Part shown: positions 59,668 to 64,000 of the stretch, one piece after another
Numbering within the stretch: the first letter of the stretch is position 1
How the letters are laid out: each line of letters opens with the position of its first letter
The notes under the pieces: generated by a model
The model's input: the letters and a program-made list of their open reading frames with translations, nothing else
What the model was told of the DNA's origin: nothing
The model's database searches: none
Translations under genes and position numbers: made by a program
Assembly: GCF_028618435.1 (NCBI RefSeq)
Contig: NZ_JAQISW010000001.1
Span: 247,958-311,957, forward strand
Direction of reading: 5' to 3'
DNA: 64,000 nt
From: Bartonella sp. MM73XJBT.G
GTDB taxonomy: Bacteria; Pseudomonadota; Alphaproteobacteria; Rhizobiales; Rhizobiaceae

Positions 59668-60729
59668 TTAGGCGATTTTTGATTTAGCAAAAATTGGATC
59701 GTAAAAGATTTCAGAAAGTTTTCTATCTTTAAAGAACAATACGACGTCAACTGTTGTGTAAAGAACAATCTTTATCATTTCTATCTCAAGTTGGCGGCCA
59801 ACTTCTGATCTTTTAATCAAGGTGGCACATCGTTCAAATGTCTGCAAGGCACTGTTGGCATGTGTTGTTGTAATCGATCCAGGATGACCTGTGTTGAGTG
59901 AATTGAGATATTCCCATGCTTCATTGCCTCGTAATTCAGCAAGAAAAATTCGGTCAGGCGATTGACGCATACAGGCATCTAAGCATTCTTCAGCTGAAAC
60001 ACGCCCCACATTGTTACCATAAATCATATTTACGTGATTAGGATGATTGGGTAGAAAAAGCTCATGAACATCTTCAATCGTGATGATCCGCTCTTCTACA
60101 GGGACTTTTTCAATGAGGGAGCGGGCAAATGTTGTTTTACCAGATCCTGTCTTGCCTGCAATGATGATGTTGCGTTTGTAAAGGACGCATTCTTCCAAAA
60201 ATTCAAGAATTTTTCCCTCACGTTTACGTTTTAAGAGCTGAACTTCAAATGGTTCTAATCGCGTGAAGTCCTGCTTCGATAACAAGTTATTGGCTTCTTT
60301 TGCTGAAGGCTTGTTAAAACTTACATCGGAAAAATCATCAAATGTTCCTTCTTCTTTGAGTTCTTCTAACGTCTTAACGATAAGAGAATGCTTACGAATC
60401 ACAAAGGAAAGAGTACCATCAACGACAGCTGGCGTTTGGATAATTGTACCACGTTGTCCACCAGGCAAGAGCACGTAATTAATACTTCTGGGAGCCATAC
60501 CGTTATAAACGATAATAGCTGTAATAAGCGTTTGTAAAAAAGCTGTTGTTAGCTCAGGTGCGCTATGGACCTGCCACCCGTTGAAGCTTTTTGTCCATAC
60601 TTCACAGGGGCGGCAGATCGATATTTCAGTGATCTTCGGATCTTCTAAGAAACGATCAAGCGGTTGCAAAAGTTGAGAAACTGCTTGATCTTTTTGTATC
60701 GGGTTAACGTGTGACGAGACTGTAGACAT
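59668..60729 (-). CDS. trwD: Type IV secretion ATPase TrwD (VirB11 family)
   Basis: A 353-residue traffic ATPase. An N-terminal domain (about 1-165) precedes the RecA-like domain with Walker A GKTGSGKT (192-199), the Asp box IITIEDVHEL, LAELRGNEAWEYL (Walker B) and the His box TTTHANSALQ. VirB11 hexamers sit at the cytoplasmic base and power pilus assembly and transfer. ATG 60729 is chosen (MSTVSSHV); it overlaps the trwE end by 26 bp. It is the last gene of the operon, followed by a terminator. Assignment to Trw rather than VirB rests on the neighbouring subunits and the missing virD4. Confidence 0.9.
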   Translation of the reverse strand: MSTVSSHVNPIQKDQAVSQLLQPLDRFLEDPKITEISICRPCEVWTKSFNGWQVHSAPELTTAFLQTLITAIIVYNGMAPRSINYVLLPGGQRGTIIQTPAVVDGTLSFVIRKHSLIVKTLEELKEEGTFDDFSDVSFNKPSAKEANNLLSKQDFTRLEPFEVQLLKRKREGKILEFLEECVLYKRNIIIAGKTGSGKTTFARSLIEKVPVEERIITIEDVHELFLPNHPNHVNMIYGNNVGRVSAEECLDACMRQSPDRIFLAELRGNEAWEYLNSLNTGHPGSITTTHANSALQTFERCATLIKRSEVGRQLEIEMIKIVLYTTVDVVLFFKDRKLSEIFYDPIFAKSKIA

Positions 60730-61849
60730 CGCTGAAATCCAGATCACGAGCAACAAAAATATTCACTCGTTCGCCTTGGTGTTTATAAAGAGTTGGTGTG
60801 ATATTGATGGAACTTTGAAGAACATCACTTACTACTGATTCAGCATTATGAGCTCCTTGAGATTGTGCGTTCTCTTTATTCTCTTTGCTACTTTTATTAA
60901 TTTGACCTCTTACCCATTCTCCTAAATCACCGATGATACTCACCATAATTGCGCCACTAAATCGCTCCCAAAAGTGTTTATCAACCCAGCCGCCGATACC
61001 TGCTTCACCAAGAGGACCTGTACCGGGTGAGTCAAGATTGACAATAACTCCAGAAGGGGTTTCAATACGTAACCATTGCACAAATACACGTGTTTGTCCT
61101 TGCTGTAAGCCACTTTGGTAAAAACCAACGACTTTAGAACCACGATCAAGTAAAACAACACGACCACTTGTAGAATAAATATCCCGTGTTAAATGACATG
61201 TCGTCATTCCTGGTTGTGACGTGATGATTTTTGTTTCCAATGTACAATCTATTTGCGTTCCTTGCGTAATTAAGAGGTCACGGTTGCGAAGTTGCATCGC
61301 ATGTGATTGGCCCAAACGTACAGGTTGGAGATTTAATGCCCCACTGTTATCATTGGAGGCTTTATTGTTTGTTTCTGTAGATCCTTCACTACCACCACTG
61401 TTAAGACTAGAACTGAGCATACGTTTGCGCGCTAATTCTTCAGAATCTTGGAGCATATGTGGGGGAACAGTTGTTTGGAGAAGTTTAGCCAAGGCTGGTG
61501 AAATATCTAGGCTTGATTCTTCTGTTTGTATTGGTTTTTCTACTTCTTCTACAGGTTTTGGCTCTTCTATAATCCGAGGGGTATAGCTTGGTATAACTTG
61601 CTGCACCGTTTGTTGAGATTTGTCTTCCTCAACTTCTACGGTACTACTCATTTTAAGAGCTTTCCAAGTTAGAGCAATCGGTATCGTTACTATGATAATA
61701 AGTCCTACGATTAACAATGCACGGGCACCTGGAATTTTTGGACGTTGTTCTGAACCTAGTTCAGAGCTTCCATAGGCATCTTCAATATGTTTTTGCTCTA
61801 TATTATCCAGTTTTCTACCTTTTTCATCTCCTTTCTTATTGTCAAACAT
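60704..61849 (-). CDS. trwE: Type IV secretion core protein TrwE (VirB10 family)
   Basis: A 381-residue envelope-spanning subunit: cytoplasmic tail (1-46), one inner-membrane helix (about 47-70, LLIVGLIIIVTIPIALTWKA), a Pro/Glu-rich periplasmic stalk, and the TrbI/VirB10 beta-barrel domain with LITQGTQIDCTLETKIITSQPG and DRGSKVVGFYQSGLQQGQTR, GEAGIGGWVDKHFWERFSGA (antenna region). It overlaps the trwF stop by one base (TAATG), so translation is coupled. It links inner-membrane energy to the outer-membrane pore. Confidence 0.92.
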   Translation of the reverse strand: MFDNKKGDEKGRKLDNIEQKHIEDAYGSSELGSEQRPKIPGARALLIVGLIIIVTIPIALTWKALKMSSTVEVEEDKSQQTVQQVIPSYTPRIIEEPKPVEEVEKPIQTEESSLDISPALAKLLQTTVPPHMLQDSEELARKRMLSSSLNSGGSEGSTETNNKASNDNSGALNLQPVRLGQSHAMQLRNRDLLITQGTQIDCTLETKIITSQPGMTTCHLTRDIYSTSGRVVLLDRGSKVVGFYQSGLQQGQTRVFVQWLRIETPSGVIVNLDSPGTGPLGEAGIGGWVDKHFWERFSGAIMVSIIGDLGEWVRGQINKSSKENKENAQSQGAHNAESVVSDVLQSSINITPTLYKHQGERVNIFVARDLDFSDVYSLVTR

Positions 61850-62655
61850 TATTTTCCTCCTTTATTGATGCGATAAACCACCGAAGATACTGTTCCTGTC
61901 GTGTTTGGTATACCATTGGGGTCATAGGCTTCATTAAAAACAGCGAGAGCGCGCTTACCAAGTCGTATGAGCCATTTAGGATTAACTTTATGGACGGCGA
62001 TAATATCATTAGAACTACCGATAACGGTGCGTGGTATTAAGCTTTCATTCCCTTCAGCATCTACGACATAAATCGATGGCATATCCATGTTAGCGGGAAA
62101 CTTGAAGTAAGTAATACGTCCATTGTCCCAAGCATTGATGGGAGCAATATCTTGATGACCGCTCATGGTGTAACTGAGATTATAGCCCTTTACGCTTTGG
62201 TGAAAACCACGTTCAATCGCAAGACGTCTGAGGTTTTCCTCTGACTTTTCATCGGTTGAATCGGGATAATGGAAAGCCAATTCATAGGTTGATCCCGCAC
62301 GGTCATTTCGAAACTGTAGCCGGAATTTGTAACTCCGTTTGTCAGTTACAACGATAAGATTGGTATTAGCAAGTTCTGCTTTTGGTTTAATAAAGATATG
62401 CCGCCCTTTATGAGCAAAGGCATAGGCTTCTGAATCGCCAAAGGCATGAGTGATATACTGTTCACCTTCTTCAAGAATGATATGTGTTGCTACACCAAGA
62501 ACTGTTTCAATTTGAACTACATCGGCTTCGTTATATGTTATATAGCGAATACGGTGATCATATTGTGAATTTGATGGACTTTTGAGTGCCTGCACAGGTA
62601 TCGTATAAAGAGAAGAAAATGAAGATAATAGAACAACGAATGCAAGTTTTTTCAT
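61849..62655 (-). CDS. trwF: Type IV secretion outer core protein TrwF (VirB9 family)
   Basis: A 268-residue secreted protein with signal peptide MKKLAFVVLLSSFSSLYTIP then VQA. The N-terminal domain includes HIFIKPKAELANTNLIVVTD, and the C-terminal domain has GRITYFKFPANMDMPSIYVV, which packs with VirB7 and VirB10 in the outer-membrane core. Start ATG 62655 places the signal peptide first and has AAGGA upstream; an in-frame ATG at 62676 overlaps trwG and is less likely. Confidence 0.92.
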   Translation of the reverse strand: MKKLAFVVLLSSFSSLYTIPVQALKSPSNSQYDHRIRYITYNEADVVQIETVLGVATHIILEEGEQYITHAFGDSEAYAFAHKGRHIFIKPKAELANTNLIVVTDKRSYKFRLQFRNDRAGSTYELAFHYPDSTDEKSEENLRRLAIERGFHQSVKGYNLSYTMSGHQDIAPINAWDNGRITYFKFPANMDMPSIYVVDAEGNESLIPRTVIGSSNDIIAVHKVNPKWLIRLGKRALAVFNEAYDPNGIPNTTGTVSSVVYRINKGGK

Positions 62656-62668
62656 AACAATCAATTCC

Positions 62669-63370
62669 TTAATCATTCAACAGTATTTCCGGGTCAGAAC
62701 GATAACTTGTTACTTGAAAACCGAGGGGGTTAAGCAATCGATCAGATGACTTCATGGGCGCACCGACATAGGTATAACCAATTGTTGCAATCTGGTGCTG
62801 CTTTGGCCCAGTAGCTGCACCGCTGCTGTCATGTTGTTGAGTCGTAAAACGTACAGTTGCTTGACCTAGTCCATTAGGCTGGATTGATCGTACTTTAACT
62901 GTGATACGTGCCTTATTGGAAAGCACTTTATCCCGTGCATTTTCCCCATCATAGATTTTATAATATTCTTGTTGAACCGCTGCTGCACTTAAAAGTGCTG
63001 TTGTGTCATAGTTTAGTTGAATGGTATCGTAGTCATAAGTTTCGCGGTTAAGTACATATTGGTTGAGCCAATATCTATCTACAACTTCACCATAGCTTTC
63101 TTCGTTCTCACGCATAATTGAGATAACATCAACAGCACCTGTTGTGTTATCAACGCGTAACACTAAAGGTGTAGGCGCTGGTTGAGAAAACCCAATGACG
63201 CCACATATCATACCGAATAAGCCAAAAAGACCAACAGCACCTGCTACACGCCATGCCGTTCTACGCGACCTTATAAATTCGTTTATGAGATCCCGCTCTA
63301 GACCGCGGCTTTCTTCATAATAACTGCTAAGCTGTTCGGCTTTCACTGGTTTTGCTTGTTTTGTTTTCAT
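62669..63370 (-). CDS. trwG: Type IV secretion inner-membrane protein TrwG (VirB8 family)
   Basis: A 233-residue bitopic protein: cytoplasmic N-terminus with SSYYEESRGLERDLINEFIR, a membrane helix (about 40-62) and a periplasmic NTF2-like VirB8 domain with YDYDTIQLNYDTTALLSAAA and the closing LLNPLGFQVTSYRSDPEI. The conserved periplasmic sequence looks strongly R388 TrwG-like from memory. Its ATG overlaps the trwH stop (ATGA), indicating coupling. VirB8 proteins nucleate assembly of the secretion channel. Confidence 0.92.
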   Translation of the reverse strand: MKTKQAKPVKAEQLSSYYEESRGLERDLINEFIRSRRTAWRVAGAVGLFGLFGMICGVIGFSQPAPTPLVLRVDNTTGAVDVISIMRENEESYGEVVDRYWLNQYVLNRETYDYDTIQLNYDTTALLSAAAVQQEYYKIYDGENARDKVLSNKARITVKVRSIQPNGLGQATVRFTTQQHDSSGAATGPKQHQIATIGYTYVGAPMKSSDRLLNPLGFQVTSYRSDPEILLND

Positions 63371-63510
63371 CTGTCTCCTCGCTTAATCTCGGCAGGGATT
63401 GTTTTATTAATAGGCACCCGGTTTCTATCATTTGGTTGTTTTAGCTTTGGCGCTAATGCACAAGCCGATAATATATTTACAATCAAAATCATAAGAATGA
63501 TATTTTTCAT
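63367..63510 (-). CDS. trwH: Type IV secretion lipoprotein TrwH (VirB7 family)
   Basis: A 47-residue lipoprotein: hydrophobic signal MKNIILMILIVNILSAC with lipobox LSAC (Cys17), then the short mature part ALAPKLKQPNDRNRVPINKT with a basic end. VirB7 anchors VirB9 to the outer membrane. An in-frame ATG at 63561 would add 17 residues ahead of the signal and is rejected. The short length and PKxKQPxDxNRxPxNKT pattern resemble R388 TrwH from memory, which supports Trw over VirB. The 240 bp before it up to trwI has no gene. Confidence 0.88.
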   Translation of the reverse strand: MKNIILMILIVNILSACALAPKLKQPNDRNRVPINKTIPAEIKRGDR

Positions 63511-63752
63511 TTTAATATTACTCTTTTTGATAATTAAATAAAGTCCAACATTTTTTATCATTATTATAATTTTAATGATAAAGTAAAGTGCATAGTGTAT
63601 AATTATTTTACTTTTTTAATTTCATTTTTAAATTTATGAAAATAGCTCAATTTCAGTGTAAATATTTTTTACTGTAGGATTGGATAGCTGGTTGTTTTGT
63701 CCTACGGATATTAAGGAATATCCGTTACGAGAATCACTGCTTTTTATATTAT

Positions 63753-64000
63753 CTAGTCTCTATATCTCCATAGATGAGCGACAGTGATTCCTTTTGCGAG
63801 AGAATTGGCAATATTTGACAGTTTGAGTAACAGCATGATGGATATAATGGACAGGATGAGAGCACCACCAAACATATAGCCTATATTTTGTGCGGCATCG
63901 ACCTGCATATCGCTCAAATAGTTTGAGAAGATATTCATCATTAGCTTAAACACGGTTGCTAAGAGTATGAAGAGGAATGTATAGCTCAAGATCTGCGCTA
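63753..64000 (-). CDS. trwI: Type IV secretion channel protein TrwI (VirB6 family), C-terminal part
   Basis: The frame runs through the right window edge, so only the last 82 or so residues are seen; the TTG at 63989 is internal. Hydrophobic segments (SYTFLFILLATVFKLMMNIF and GGALILSIISIMLLLKLSNI) precede the C-terminal NSLAKGITVAHLWRYRD. VirB6 proteins are polytopic channel components. Position directly upstream of a VirB7-like gene matches the trwI-trwH order. Bartonella Trw loci carry several trwJ-I-H copies; whether this is the last copy cannot be seen here. Confidence 0.8.
   Translation of the reverse strand, partial: AQILSYTFLFILLATVFKLMMNIFSNYLSDMQVDAAQNIGYMFGGALILSIISIMLLLKLSNIANSLAKGITVAHLWRYRD

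Noticed and set aside
59478..59768. 96-codon minus-strand ORF overlapping the trwD end
   Set aside because: It crosses the hairpin terminator and overlaps trwD in another frame.
59668..64000. Assignment of the secretion genes to the VirB/VirD4 system with Bep effectors
   Set aside because: There is no virD4 or bep gene next to the VirB11-like gene, and the TrwG/TrwH-like sequences fit the R388 Trw pattern better. This rests on remembered motifs, so a search should confirm it.
1..64000. CRISPR arrays, rRNA or tRNA genes, intact insertion sequences
   Set aside because: I saw no regularly spaced short repeats, no rRNA-like conserved sequence, no convincing tRNA T-arm/anticodon pattern and no transposase reading frame.

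Overview
The window reads as part of the chromosome of a Bartonella species (Alphaproteobacteria, Hyphomicrobiales). The DNA is AT-rich, and gene neighbourhoods follow the Brucella/rhizobial order (tlpA-argH-lptM-lysA; ffh-chorismate mutase-rpsP; DUF1674-htpX-rsmB-heparinase; cobS-cobT-J protein-bolA; sdhCDAB). Long gene-poor gaps carry a dispersed repeat. The right end holds the distal part of a Trw-type (R388-like) type IV secretion locus. The genus is inferred from these traits; no database was searched.

Layout. 1-8.1 kb: end of a BrkB/YihY membrane protein, DUF188 protein, TlpA-like thioredoxin, argH, lptM, lysA, a TIGR02302-type membrane protein and a methyltransferase. 8.1-16.7 kb: tsaD, an EVE protein, an orphan OmpR-type regulator whose phosphoacceptor position is Glu, a mitofilin-like protein plus HemY (without hemC/hemD), and a glutamine amidotransferase. 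16.7-20.6 kb: a DUF2125 gene broken at a T9 tract, flanked by inverted copies of the dispersed repeat and followed by decayed pieces of a second copy. 20.6-28.8 kb: the large NAD-glutamate dehydrogenase, beta-carbonic anhydrase, ffh, chorismate mutase and rpsP. 28.9-39.6 kb: DUF1674/SDHAF4, htpX, rsmB, a heparinase-like protein, a DUF1127 microprotein, purH with a decayed duplicate of its 3' end, SURF1, rpmB and a queuosine-precursor transporter.

39.6-44.8 kb is an accessory island in an otherwise conserved block. It holds a decayed radical-SAM/SPASM gene, an intact MFS-transporter/APH-kinase fusion, a second decayed radical-SAM gene, and a decayed restriction-modification pair (D12-class adenine methylase and HaeIII-like endonuclease). 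This is the best candidate for an undescribed system, now mostly inactivated. 44.8-53.1 kb: cobT-cobS, a J-domain protein, bolA, xerC-sapC, and rimM-trmD-rplS, which has been separated from rpsP by about 22 kb. 53.1-57.0 kb: sdhCDAB. 57.0-59.6 kb: a 2.6 kb gap with no convincing gene. 59.6-64.0 kb (minus strand): trwI(partial)-trwH-trwG-trwF-trwE-trwD, ending at a hairpin terminator, with no coupling-protein gene beside it.

Functional links: SDHAF4 probably assists assembly of the succinate dehydrogenase encoded at 53-57 kb. Ffh, S16, L19, L28, RimM, TrmD, RsmB and TsaD form a translation/export set. The Trw genes would build an envelope-spanning secretion or adhesion apparatus. I found no tRNA, rRNA, CRISPR array or intact insertion sequence.
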